The notes beneath the pieces were generated by a model. The model saw only the letters and a program-made list of their open reading frames with translations, made no database searches and had not been told where the DNA came from. From NCBI GenBank assembly GCA_002379425.1, contig DFTH01000003.1, positions 186,627-250,626 on the forward strand: a stretch of DNA of 64,000 nucleotides. Direction: 5' to 3'. Of the stretch, positions 1-8,347 are shown in pieces; positions within the stretch are counted from its first letter, which is position 1; every line of letters begins with the position of its first letter. Position numbers and translations under genes: made by a program. The stretch is from Prevotella sp. UBA4217 (lineage in GTDB: Bacteria; Bacteroidota; Bacteroidia; Bacteroidales; Bacteroidaceae).

Positions 1-1673
1 AACTCTATCTGATGATGGAGAAGCAACACAACCGTGGACAGGAAGGGGCTGGTCTGGCTACGGTCAGCCTTAACGCTGAACCAGGCTGCGAATATATGTT
101 CCGTGAGAAGGCCGAGGGTAAGGATGCCATTACGGAGATATTCGGAAAGATTGAAGGATCAACTACTCCTCAACTTTTCAATTCTCAACTTTATATGGGT
201 CACCTGCGCTACTCCACCACGGGCAAGAGTGGGCTGACATACGTGCACCCCTTCCTCCGCCGTAACAACTGGCGGGCGAAGAACCTCTGTCTGTGTGGCA
301 ACTTCAACATGACGAATATCGACGAGGTCTTCCAGCGGATGGTGGCACAGGGACAGTCGCCCCGTATCTACAGCGACTCCTATATCACCCTCGAACTGAT
401 GGGGCACCGACTGGACCGTGAGGTGGAGCGCAACTATGAGGCAGCCAGGCAACAGGGATTGGAGGGACTCGACATCACCCGCTATATCGAAGACAATATG
501 GATATGGCGAATGTGCTGCGCACCACCCTGGAGTTGTATGACGGAGGCTATGTGATGTGCGGTCTGACGGGATCAGGAGAGATGTTCGCCATCCGTGACC
601 CGTGGGGCATACGTCCCGCCTTCTTCTACTGCGACGACGAGGTGGTGGCACTGGCCAGTGAGCGCCCTGTGCTGCAGACCACCTTCGACCTCAGGTGCGA
701 GCAGGTCGTGGAACTCCAGCCTGGTCAAGCCCTGATCATCAACAAGAGGGGAGAGGTGCGTCTGGAGCAGGTCTTCCCGTCTCGTGGCAACCATAAGTGC
801 TCCTTCGAGCGGATCTACTTCAGTCGCGGCAACGACCGCGATATCTATCAGGAACGGAAACGGTTGGGCGAGCAACTGACGGGCCCTATCATGCGCGCCA
901 TCGATGGCGATGTGGAGCACACCGTCTTTTCCTTTATCCCCAACACGGCCGAGGTGGCCTTCTACGGGATGGTGGAGGGCTTTCGCAAACAGGGCTTCGA
1001 CGTGAGGAGCGAGAAGGTGGCATGGAAAGACATCAAACTGCGCACCTTCATCACGGAGGCAGGCACGCGCAACGACCTCGCCTCGCATGTCTATGACATC
1101 ACCTACGGCTCGCTGCAGCCCCACGAGGATCGCTCGGCCGAAGGACGCTCGCAAGGCGATAACCTCGTGATTATCGACGACTCCATCGTCAGGGGTACGA
1201 CACTCAAGGAGAGTATCTTCAAGATCCTCGACCGTCTGCATCCTAAGAAGATTGTGATGGTATCGAGTTCGCCCCAGATACGCTACCCCGACTACTATGG
1301 CATCGACATGGCGAGGCTGGAGGAGTTCTGTGCCTTCCGTGCCGTCATCGCCCTCATCCGTGAACGGGGCATGCAGCCCCTCATCGCCGAGGTCTATCAG
1401 GCTTGTAAAAACTTTCAACAGGAGAACCACGTCCGTCGCCTCTATGCACCCTTTACTGTCGAGGAGATCAACCAGAAGATGGTGGAGATGCTGCGCCCAG
1501 AGGGCGTCTCAACGCCCATCGAACTGGTGTTCCAGAGCATCGAGGGTCTGCACGAGGCCATCCCAGGGCATCGCGGCGACTGGTACTTCACGGGGCATTA
1601 TCCCACGCAGGGAGGTACGCGGCTGGTAAACCAGGCGTTTGTCAACTACGTTGAGAGAAATGTAAAGATGTAG
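1..1673 (+). CDS. purF: Amidophosphoribosyltransferase family protein, 5' end cut by window
   Basis: PurF-family enzymes make phosphoribosylamine from PRPP and glutamine, the first step of purine synthesis in the cytoplasm. The frame is open to base 3, upstream of the first ATG at 12, so the real start and the N-terminal Cys nucleophile lie outside the window. Visible are glutaminase-domain pieces NRGQEGAG and GHLRYSTTG (about residues 7-72 counted from base 12) and the PRPP-binding loop VIIDDSIVRGTT (about 386-397). Bacteroidales often have more than one PurF-like protein, so this may be a paralogue rather than the main enzyme; that is inference. The codons around 145-190 have the look of the short A/T-biased repeats found elsewhere in the window. 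asnB follows 30 bp downstream on the same strand, so two glutamine amidotransferases probably share a transcript. Confidence 0.9.
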   Translation, partial: LYLMMEKQHNRGQEGAGLATVSLNAEPGCEYMFREKAEGKDAITEIFGKIEGSTTPQLFNSQLYMGHLRYSTTGKSGLTYVHPFLRRNNWRAKNLCLCGNFNMTNIDEVFQRMVAQGQSPRIYSDSYITLELMGHRLDREVERNYEAARQQGLEGLDITRYIEDNMDMANVLRTTLELYDGGYVMCGLTGSGEMFAIRDPWGIRPAFFYCDDEVVALASERPVLQTTFDLRCEQVVELQPGQALIINKRGEVRLEQVFPSRGNHKCSFERIYFSRGNDRDIYQERKRLGEQLTGPIMRAIDGDVEHTVFSFIPNTAEVAFYGMVEGFRKQGFDVRSEKVAWKDIKLRTFITEAGTRNDLASHVYDITYGSLQPHEDRSAEGRSQGDNLVIIDDSIVRGTTLKESIFKILDRLHPKKIVMVSSSPQIRYPDYYGIDMARLEEFCAFRAVIALIRERGMQPLIAEVYQACKNFQQENHVRRLYAPFTVEEINQKMVEMLRPEGVSTPIELVFQSIEGLHEAIPGHRGDWYFTGHYPTQGGTRLVNQAFVNYVERNVKM

Positions 1674-1703
1674 AAATGAAAGAATGTAAAAACAGATAGT
1701 ATT

Positions 1704-3461
1704 ATGTGTGGAATTACAGCAATCCTTAATGTCAGGGAACAGACGCAGGCCTTGCGTGAGAAGGCGCTGCGCATGAGTCAGAAGATCCGCCATCGCGGAC
1801 CCGACTGGAGTGGTATCTATACTGGAGGCTCTGCCATTCTCGTCCATGAGCGACTGAGCATCGTCGATCCGGAGAGTGGCGGACAGCCCCTCTATTCTCC
1901 CGACCGTAAACTGGTGCTGGCCGTCAATGGCGAGATATACAACCATCAGGAGATCCGCAAGCGCTATGAAGGGAAGTATGAATTTCAGACGGGCTCCGAC
2001 TGTGAGGTGATACTCGCCCTCTATCGCGATAAGGGCATCGACTTCCTTGAAGACCTCAACGGCATCTTCGCCTTCGTGCTCTACGACGTGGAGAAGGATG
2101 AGTATCTGGTAGCCCGCGACCCCATCGGGGTCATCCCCCTCTACATAGGCTCCGATAGCCATGGCACCATCTATGTGGCCTCGGAACTGAAGGCCCTTGA
2201 AGGGCAGTGCGAGCATTACGAGCCCTTCCTGCCAGGCCACTACCTCTATGGGAGAATTGAAGAATTGAAAAATGGAAAAATTGAAGTAGTGAAAAATGGA
2301 AAAGTTGAAGTCAGCGCAGGGAAGAACTTCAATTCTTCAATTCTTCAATTCTTCAATTTTAAAAACTATTACCATCGCGACTGGATGCAGTACGAGGCCG
2401 TCAAGGATAATCCCGCCAGTGTCTCGGCCATCCACGACGCACTGGAGGCTGCCGTGAAGCGCCAACTGATGTCCGACGTGCCCTACGGTGTGCTGCTCTC
2501 GGGTGGTCTCGACTCCTCCGTCATCTCCGCCATCGCTGAGAAATATAGTGAGATGCGCATCGAGGATGACTCCAGGACAAAGGCCTACTGGCCCCGCCTG
2601 CACTCCTTTGCCGTAGGACTCAAGGGCGCCCCTGATCTGGCCAAGGCCCGTCTCGTGGCCGACCATATCGGGACGGTGCACCACGAGATCAACTACACCA
2701 TCCAGGAAGGTCTCGACGCCATCCGCGACGTGATCTATTATATCGAGACCTACGATGTCACCACCGTCCGCGCCTCCACGCCGATGTACCTGCTGGCACG
2801 CGTCATCAAGTCGATGGGTATCAAGATGGTACTCTCCGGGGAGGGCGCCGACGAGATCTTCGGCGGCTATCTCTACTTCCATAAGGCCCCCACGGCGAAG
2901 GACTTCCATGAGGAGACGGTGCGCAAACTCTCCAAACTCTACCTCTATGACTGTCTGCGTGCCAACAAGAGTCTCTGTGCATGGGGCGTGGAGGGGCGCG
3001 TGCCTTTCCTCGACAAAGAGTTCCTCGACGTGGCCATGCGCACCAACCCCGAGGCGAAGATGTGCCCAGGCTCTACCATGGAGAAGAGGATTGTGCGCGA
3101 GGCCTTTGCCGATATGCTCCCCGCCGAGGTGGTCTGGAGGCAGAAGGAACAGTTCAGCGACGGCGTGGGCTACTCATGGATCGACACCCTGAAGCAGATC
3201 ACTGCCGAGGCCGTCAGCGACGAGCAGATGGCGCATGCCGCAGAGCGCTTCCCCATCAACCCTCCCAGGAACAAGGAGGAGTACTACTACCGTAGCATCT
3301 TCGCCGAGCACTTCCCCAGCGACAGTGCTGCGCGCAGTGTGCCCAGTGAGGCCAGTGTGGCGTGCTCCACGGCCATCGCCCTGGAGTGGGATGCCGCCTT
3401 CCGTGGCATGAACGACCCGTCGGGCCGTGCCGTCAAAGGCGTGCATGAGCAGGCCTACTGA
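1704..3461 (+). CDS. asnB: Asparagine synthetase B, glutamine-hydrolysing
   Basis: Makes asparagine from aspartate, glutamine and ATP. It begins MCGI, giving the Cys-2 nucleophile of class II glutaminases. The glutaminase domain covers about residues 1-185 and the synthetase domain about 225-500, with the ATP pyrophosphatase loop LSGGLDSS near 262-269. The 585 residues are about 30 more than I expect for this family. The excess lies between GHYLYG and YYHRDW (about residues 184-225), which is encoded by a fold-back of gaattgaa/ttcaattc repeats (2254-2360). The insertion falls between the two domains and keeps the frame, so the enzyme may still work. It follows the PurF-family gene by 30 bp, and repeat element A begins 30 bp after the stop. 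Confidence 0.95.
   Translation: MCGITAILNVREQTQALREKALRMSQKIRHRGPDWSGIYTGGSAILVHERLSIVDPESGGQPLYSPDRKLVLAVNGEIYNHQEIRKRYEGKYEFQTGSDCEVILALYRDKGIDFLEDLNGIFAFVLYDVEKDEYLVARDPIGVIPLYIGSDSHGTIYVASELKALEGQCEHYEPFLPGHYLYGRIEELKNGKIEVVKNGKVEVSAGKNFNSSILQFFNFKNYYHRDWMQYEAVKDNPASVSAIHDALEAAVKRQLMSDVPYGVLLSGGLDSSVISAIAEKYSEMRIEDDSRTKAYWPRLHSFAVGLKGAPDLAKARLVADHIGTVHHEINYTIQEGLDAIRDVIYYIETYDVTTVRASTPMYLLARVIKSMGIKMVLSGEGADEIFGGYLYFHKAPTAKDFHEETVRKLSKLYLYDCLRANKSLCAWGVEGRVPFLDKEFLDVAMRTNPEAKMCPGSTMEKRIVREAFADMLPAEVVWRQKEQFSDGVGYSWIDTLKQITAEAVSDEQMAHAAERFPINPPRNKEEYYYRSIFAEHFPSDSAARSVPSEASVACSTAIALEWDAAFRGMNDPSGRAVKGVHEQAY
2254..2360. repeat. In-frame fold-back repeat inside asnB
   Basis: Bases 2254-2269 (GAATTGAAGAATTGAA) are exactly complementary to 2328-2343, with further ttcaattc copies up to 2360. 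The A/T-biased DNA in between encodes Lys, Glu, Val and Asn-rich residues. The same octamer family occurs between genes at 22803-22870 and 40121-40147, so this looks like a dispersed repeat that entered the gene without breaking its frame. Confidence 0.8.
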
Positions 3462-3491
3462 CGGCAACACTCAGAGGAATTAGGATGTTGC

Positions 3492-3830
3492 ATCTCCCTT
3501 CAGCCGGCAGGTAACTGTCTGATTTTCAGTGCTTCCGGCTGAAGGGAGATTCTGGGGGCTGCAGACAGTCAGGTTGCCTGCCTTCATCCAAGCGTATCTA
3601 AGAGTTTGTTCCGACATGTTTTTGGGGGTTTGTCCCAAGCCTTGGGACAAAAATTTGGAGCCTCTTTAGTCGCGAAAAGAGCCACTTTAGCAACGAGAGG
3701 AGCCACTTTAGCAACGAGAGGAGGCACTATTCGATTAATAGATGGCCTCCCTTTTCAGCAAATTACATGGCGAAAAACACCTTTCAGCCGAACTTGCTGA
3801 TAATCAATTGATTAACACTCGGCTGAAAGG
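3492..3830 (+). repeat. Structured repeat element, copy A
   Basis: This fills most of the 408-bp gap between the convergent asnB and dapL genes. In order: a perfect 16-bp stem (3492-3507 with 3535-3550, arms containing CCTTCAGCCGG/CCGGCTGAAGG); the motif GTATCTAAG (3594-3602); a T/G-rich stretch TTTTTGGGGG near 3618; four 21-bp units whose cores (GAGCCACTTTA or close) begin at 3658, 3679, 3700 and 3721; and a perfect 12-bp stem (3780-3791 with 3819-3830, CCTTTCAGCCGA/TCGGCTGAAAGG) whose loop holds TGCTGATAA and a 14-bp palindrome (3801-3814). Copies B (20201-20557) and C (43365-43715) share the layout in the opposite orientation. I see no convincing coding sequence in it. Confidence 0.85.
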
Positions 3831-3869
3831 TAAATGAGAAAATTTCTTCCACCTTATTATGTCACCTGG

Positions 3870-5102
3870 TTATTTCAGCCAGCGCTCTATTCTCTGCAGG
3901 GCCTCACTGGTCTGGTCCTGACTGCCAAAGGCGGTGAAGCGCACATAGCCTTCGCCAGCAGGGCCGAAGCCCACGCCGGGGGTGCAGACCACATGGGCAC
4001 CGTAGAGCATCTCCTCGAAGAACGACCATGAACTGCTGGAGCCTGGTGTCTTCACCCAGATGTAGGGCGCGTTCTCGCCTCCATAGCAGGCAAAGCCTAA
4101 TCCACGGAGGGTCTCAAGCATCCGATGGGCATTCTGCATATAGTAGTCGATGGTCTGTCTGATCTGTTGCTTGCCCTCAGGGGTATAGGTGGCCTCCGCA
4201 GCGCGCTGGGAGATATAACTGGTGCCATTGAACTTGGTGCACTGGCGACGGTTCCACAGGGGGTTCAGGGGGATGCGCTCGCCCGTGAGGGTGGCTGCCG
4301 TCACCTCCTTGGGCACGACGGTGTAGCCGCAGCGCACGCCTGTGAAGCCGGCCGTCTTAGAATAACTGTGGAACTCGATGGCGCACTTCCTCGCTCCGCG
4401 GATCTCGTAGATGCTGTGGGGGATGTCGTCGTCCTGGATATAGGCCTGGTAGGCCGCGTCGTAGAAGATGAGCGTATCGTTCTTCAGGGCATAGTTCACC
4501 CATTTGCGCAGTTCGCTTTTAGAGATGACGGTACCCGTGGGGTTGTTGGGATAGCACAGGTAGATCACGTCCACTCGGCGGTCTGGTATCTGGGGCACGA
4601 AGCCGTTCTCTGCGGTACAGGGCATGTAGAGCACGTTCGACCATCGGCCTTCCTCATCTTTCACCCCGGCGCGGCCGATCATGACGTTGGAGTCGATATA
4701 GACGGGATAGATGGGGTCGGTGACGCCGATGGAGTTGTCCCAGCGCACGAGTTCCTGGATGTTGCCCGTGTCGCTCTTGGCACCGTCGTTGACGAATATC
4801 TCGTTGATATCGAGGTGGATGCCGCGCGGCAGGAAGTCGTTCTTCAGGATGGCTTCGCGCAGGAAGTCGTAGCCCTGCTCGGGTCCGTAGCCGCGGAAGG
4901 TGGTCTGTACGGCCATCTCGTCGGCAGCCTTGTGGATGGCCTCGATGACGGCGGGTGCCAGTGGCTGGGTGACGTCGCCGATGCCCAGGCTGATGACGTG
5001 GGCATTCGGATGCGTGGCCTTGAAGGCATTCACCTTCTTGGCGATATCTGCAAACAGGTAGTTGTTCGGCAGTTTGAGGAAGTGGTCGTTGACTAATGCC
5101 AT
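3870..5102 (-). CDS. dapL: LL-diaminopimelate aminotransferase
   Basis: Converts tetrahydrodipicolinate directly to LL-diaminopimelate with glutamate as amino donor, the short route to lysine and peptidoglycan precursors. The start MALVNDHF at 5102 gives 410 residues, the usual length; an upstream TTG would add 15 atypical residues. The PLP lysine is in SYSKTAGFTG (Lys near 249). Other class I/II aminotransferase signatures are YPNNPTGT and the substrate-binding RFTAFGS near the C-terminus. It is transcribed alone from a TACCTTTG promoter at 5145-5152, divergent from the acyl-CoA ligase gene. Its stop lies 39 bp from the hairpin of repeat element A, so transcription of both asnB and dapL probably ends in that element. 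Confidence 0.95.
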   Translation of the reverse strand: MALVNDHFLKLPNNYLFADIAKKVNAFKATHPNAHVISLGIGDVTQPLAPAVIEAIHKAADEMAVQTTFRGYGPEQGYDFLREAILKNDFLPRGIHLDINEIFVNDGAKSDTGNIQELVRWDNSIGVTDPIYPVYIDSNVMIGRAGVKDEEGRWSNVLYMPCTAENGFVPQIPDRRVDVIYLCYPNNPTGTVISKSELRKWVNYALKNDTLIFYDAAYQAYIQDDDIPHSIYEIRGARKCAIEFHSYSKTAGFTGVRCGYTVVPKEVTAATLTGERIPLNPLWNRRQCTKFNGTSYISQRAAEATYTPEGKQQIRQTIDYYMQNAHRMLETLRGLGFACYGGENAPYIWVKTPGSSSSWSFFEEMLYGAHVVCTPGVGFGPAGEGYVRFTAFGSQDQTSEALQRIERWLK

Positions 5103-5144
5103 AGTTTTTGCTCTTTTTGTGTGAAGTTTGTCTGATTCTGTCTG

Positions 5145-5152
5145 CAAAGGTA
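5145..5152 (-). promoter_or_regulatory. Promoter -7 element of dapL
   Basis: TACCTTTG on the minus strand fits the Bacteroidota TAnnTTTG box. A TTGG lies about 19 bp upstream. The leader to the dapL ATG would be about 35-40 nt. Confidence 0.6.
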
Positions 5153-5308
5153 AATGGTTTGTTCAAGAATTCCAAGGAATCGTGGCGTTTTTTAATCTAC
5201 TTTTCCGGGTTTTCTGTCAGATTGTAAGTAAGATGGCATTATTTCTTACGATTTGTAACTTGCGGAAGAGGCTCCTTAAAGGTTCGGAAAGAAAAAAAAC
5301 CGTTATAA

Positions 5309-5340
5309 TTTGGCTATCTGCACCATTTTGCGTAATTTTG
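5309..5340 (+). promoter_or_regulatory. Promoter of the acyl-CoA ligase gene
   Basis: TTTG at 5309-5312, a 20-bp spacer, then TAATTTTG at 5333-5340: a full match to the Bacteroidota sigma-ABfr promoter form. The ATG at 5363 follows 22 bp later. Confidence 0.75.
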
Positions 5341-5362
5341 CAGCGAATTAACGAAAGTGCGT

Positions 5363-7171
5363 ATGCAGACAAACAGTCATTTATCGCGTTTAATCCTCGA
5401 TCAGGCCCAGAGGTTCGGTGATCGTGAAGTGCTGATTTACAAGGACTTTGGCGGTTCGGAGTGGAAGTCGTATTCGTGGAACGAGTTCTCGGATAAGGTG
5501 AAGACGGTATCCAATGCCCTGTTGAACCTGGGCGTGAAGGTGCAGGAGAACATCGGTGTGTTCTCTCAGAACTCCGTGCAGTATCTCTTCTGCGACTTCG
5601 GGGCCTGGGGCATCCGTGCGGTGACCATCCCCTTCTACGCCACCAGCAGTGAGCAGCAGATACAGTTCATGATCAGCGACGCGAAGATCCGTTTCCTCTT
5701 CGTGGGCGAGCAGGAACAGTATGACAAGGCGCGTCGCGTGGTGTCGATGTGCCAGTCGCTGGAGCGCATCATCGTCTTCGACAAGAACGTGCGTATCTCC
5801 TCGCACGACCCCAATGCCATGTATTTCGACGACTTCCTGAAACTGGGCAAGGACTACCCCCGCCAGACGGAGGTGGAGAAGTTGCAGGCTGAGGCCTCGA
5901 TGGACGACATAGCCAATATCCTCTATACCAGTGGTACGACGGGCGACTCCAAGGGCGTGATCCTTACCTGCGGCCAGTATCATGCGGCCTTCGAGGCCAA
6001 CGGCAAGTGTGTGCCAGTGACGGAGAACGACCGCGTGCTCAACTTCCTGCCCTTCACGCATATCTTCGAGAAGGGATGGAAGATTCTCTGTCTGACGGAG
6101 GGAGCGCGGCTTATCGTGAACACCTACCCTCAGGAGGTGCAGCAGTCGATGCGCGAGACCCATCCCACCTGTATGTCGAGCGTGCCCCGCTTCTGGGAGA
6201 AGGTGTTTATGGGCGTGCAGGAGCAGATCGACAAGGCCAGTACACCGAAGCGCAAACTGTTCCAGCATGCGCTGAGGGTCGGCAAGCAGCATAACATCGA
6301 CTATCTGTCGAAGGGCAAGCGCCCCCCGCTGGCCCTCCATCTGGAGTATGAGATGCTGAACAGGACGGTGTTCTCCCTGGTGCGCAAGGAACTGGGACTG
6401 GAGAATGCCCATTTCTTCCCGACGGCTGGCGCGACGGTGAATCCCAAGGTGGAGGAGTTCGTGCATGCCATCGGCATCAATATGATCGTGGGCTACGGAC
6501 TGACGGAGTCGCTGGCCACGGTGAGTTGTAACCATCTCGGCGAGCCCTATACCGTAGGTGGCGTGGGCATCCCCATCGAGGGCATCGACATCAGGATCAG
6601 CGACGAGGGGGAGGTGCTCCTGAAGGGACCGACGATCACCCGTGGCTACTATAACCGCGAGGACCTGACGAAGCAGGCCTTTACCGAGGACGGCTACTTC
6701 AGGACGGGCGACTCGGGCTATCTGAAAGACGGCGAACTGTTCCTGAAGGAGCGCATCAAGGACCTCTACAAGACATCCAACGGCAAGTATATCGCCCCGC
6801 AGATGATCGAGTCGAAGTTGCTCGTGGATAAGTACATCGACCAGATATGCATCATCGCCGACCAGCGTAAGTTCGTGTCAGCCCTGATCATCCCCGTCTA
6901 TCCGCTGTTGGAAGAGTATGCCCGCGAGCATGGCATCCCCTTTGAGACGCGTGAGCAACTCTGCGCCAATCCGAAGATCAACGAGATGATGAAGGAACGC
7001 ATCGACACCCTGCAGCAGCAACTCGCCCACTATGAGCAGATCAAGCGCTTCACCCTGCTGCCCCATCACTTCTCAATGGAGAGGGGCGAGTTGACCAACA
7101 CGCTGAAGATCAAGCGCCGCGTGCTCAACGAGAACTACAAGCGGGAGATAGAGGCGATGTATGCGGAGTGA
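5363..7171 (+). CDS. fadD: Long-chain acyl-CoA synthetase (AMP-forming)
   Basis: Activates fatty acids to acyl-CoA through an acyl-adenylate, probably for lipid recycling since no beta-oxidation genes are near. The adenylate-forming signature YTSGTTGDSKGV is at about residues 189-200, followed by GYGLTES and the RTGD hinge region (DGYFRTGDSGYLKDGE) and a C-terminal lysine-containing domain (KTSNGKYIAP). At 602 residues it has the usual length for the long-chain ligase group. I chose ATG 5363 over GTG 5357 because the promoter lies so close; the two differ by two residues. prfB follows after a 30-bp short repeat. The symbol states the family only; the chain-length preference cannot be read from the sequence. 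Confidence 0.88.
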   Translation: MQTNSHLSRLILDQAQRFGDREVLIYKDFGGSEWKSYSWNEFSDKVKTVSNALLNLGVKVQENIGVFSQNSVQYLFCDFGAWGIRAVTIPFYATSSEQQIQFMISDAKIRFLFVGEQEQYDKARRVVSMCQSLERIIVFDKNVRISSHDPNAMYFDDFLKLGKDYPRQTEVEKLQAEASMDDIANILYTSGTTGDSKGVILTCGQYHAAFEANGKCVPVTENDRVLNFLPFTHIFEKGWKILCLTEGARLIVNTYPQEVQQSMRETHPTCMSSVPRFWEKVFMGVQEQIDKASTPKRKLFQHALRVGKQHNIDYLSKGKRPPLALHLEYEMLNRTVFSLVRKELGLENAHFFPTAGATVNPKVEEFVHAIGINMIVGYGLTESLATVSCNHLGEPYTVGGVGIPIEGIDIRISDEGEVLLKGPTITRGYYNREDLTKQAFTEDGYFRTGDSGYLKDGELFLKERIKDLYKTSNGKYIAPQMIESKLLVDKYIDQICIIADQRKFVSALIIPVYPLLEEYAREHGIPFETREQLCANPKINEMMKERIDTLQQQLAHYEQIKRFTLLPHHFSMERGELTNTLKIKRRVLNENYKREIEAMYAE

Positions 7172-7210
7172 TGGATAGTTGATAGTTTATAGTTCATAGT
7201 TATGATTACT
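7170..7210 (+). repeat. Short dispersed repeat spanning the prfB start codon
   Basis: Iterations of ATAGTT separate the ligase stop from prfB and end in AGTTATGATTAC, whose ATG is the prfB start. The same tail occurs on the minus strand at 35817-35830 and 36236-36250, where it is not a start codon, so the repeat appears to have supplied or overlain the start. Confidence 0.7.
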
Positions 7211-8323
7211 CAAGACCAGTTGAAGGATGTGCTGGAGCGTGCTGATGCACTGTACCGCTATCTGGATATTGACAAGAAGAAGATAGAATACGAGGAGGAG
7301 GACCTGCGTACCCAGGCCCCTGACTTCTGGGAGGACCGCAAGCGGGCCGAGGAGCAGATGAAGAAGGTGAAGGGCATCAAGAAGTGGCTCGACGGCTACC
7401 AGGACGTGCGTACGATGGCCGACGAACTGCAGTTGGCCTTCGACTTCTATAAGGAGGAGATGGTCACGGAAGAGGAGGTGGATGCCGACTATGCCAAGGC
7501 CGTGAAGGCTATCGAGGACCTGGAACTGATGAATATGCTGCGCCAGAAGGAAGACCCGATGGACGCCGTGCTGAAGATCAACAGTGGTGCTGGTGGTACG
7601 GAAGCGCAGGACTGGGCACAGATGCTGATGCGTATGTATATGCGCTGGGCAGAGTCCCATGGTCACAAGGTCACGGTCTCGAGCCTGCTCGAAGGTGATG
7701 ATGCGGGCATCAAGAGCGTGACGATGCAGATAGAGGGCGGAGAGTATGCCTACGGCTACCTGAAGTCGGAGAACGGTGTGCACCGCCTGGTGCGCGTGTC
7801 GCCCTTCAATGCACAGGGCAAGCGCATGACCAGTTTCGCCTCCGTGTTCGTGTCGCCCCTCGTCGATGATACCATTGAGGTGTATGTCGATCCCGCCAAA
7901 CTGTCATGGGACACCTTCCGCTCCTCAGGCGCTGGTGGACAGAACGTGAACAAGGTGGAGTCGGGCGTGCGCCTGCGCTATTGGTACACCGATCCGGATA
8001 CGGGCGAGGAGGAAGAGATACTCATTGAGAATACGGAGACCCGTGACCAGCCGAAGAACAAGGAGCGTGCGATGACCCTGCTGAAGTCGCAACTCTATGA
8101 CCGTGCGATGAAGAAGCGCCTGGAGGCTCAGGCAAAGATAGAGGCTGGCAAGAAGAAGATCGAGTGGGGCAGCCAGATCCGCTCCTACGTCTTCGACGAC
8201 CGTCGCGTGAAGGATCACCGCACGAACTACCAGACCACGGATGTCGATGCCGTGATGGACGGGAAGATCGACGGATTCATCAAGGCATATCTGATGGAGT
8301 TCCCTGTGAATGATGACGAATAG
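7202..8323 (+). CDS. prfB: Peptide chain release factor 2
   Basis: Releases finished peptides at UGA and UAA stop codons on the ribosome. The GGQ peptidyl-hydrolysis loop (SGAGGQNVNKVESGVRL) is near residues 243-259 and the stop-codon recognition tripeptide SPF near 200-202. The length (373) is normal. In many bacteria prfB has an in-frame UGA near codon 25 that forces a +1 frameshift and autoregulates the protein; here the equivalent region (RYLDIDKK) reads through as CGC TAT CTG GAT with no stop, so that control is absent. The ATG lies within a short dispersed repeat. A 52-residue membrane protein and a CYTH gene follow on the same strand. Confidence 0.96.
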   Translation: MITQDQLKDVLERADALYRYLDIDKKKIEYEEEDLRTQAPDFWEDRKRAEEQMKKVKGIKKWLDGYQDVRTMADELQLAFDFYKEEMVTEEEVDADYAKAVKAIEDLELMNMLRQKEDPMDAVLKINSGAGGTEAQDWAQMLMRMYMRWAESHGHKVTVSSLLEGDDAGIKSVTMQIEGGEYAYGYLKSENGVHRLVRVSPFNAQGKRMTSFASVFVSPLVDDTIEVYVDPAKLSWDTFRSSGAGGQNVNKVESGVRLRYWYTDPDTGEEEEILIENTETRDQPKNKERAMTLLKSQLYDRAMKKRLEAQAKIEAGKKKIEWGSQIRSYVFDDRRVKDHRTNYQTTDVDAVMDGKIDGFIKAYLMEFPVNDDE

Positions 8324-8347
8324 TAATAATCCAATAAAATCAGAATT

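Noticed and set aside
573..1430. Long minus-strand frame opposite the PurF-family gene, and similar long antisense frames at 4125-5096, 5390-6535, 10543-12156, 17656-18597 and 20576-21880
   Set aside because: They lie opposite well-supported genes, contain no recognisable motifs and are explained by the base composition of those genes.
3606..3800. A small protein with RGATLAT repeats encoded by element A (and similar frames in copy B at 20146-20457)
   Set aside because: The 21-bp unit keeps any frame open, and in copy C the units run in a different frame relative to the GTATCTAA motif and reach a stop. There is no promoter or start context, so a noncoding element is more likely.
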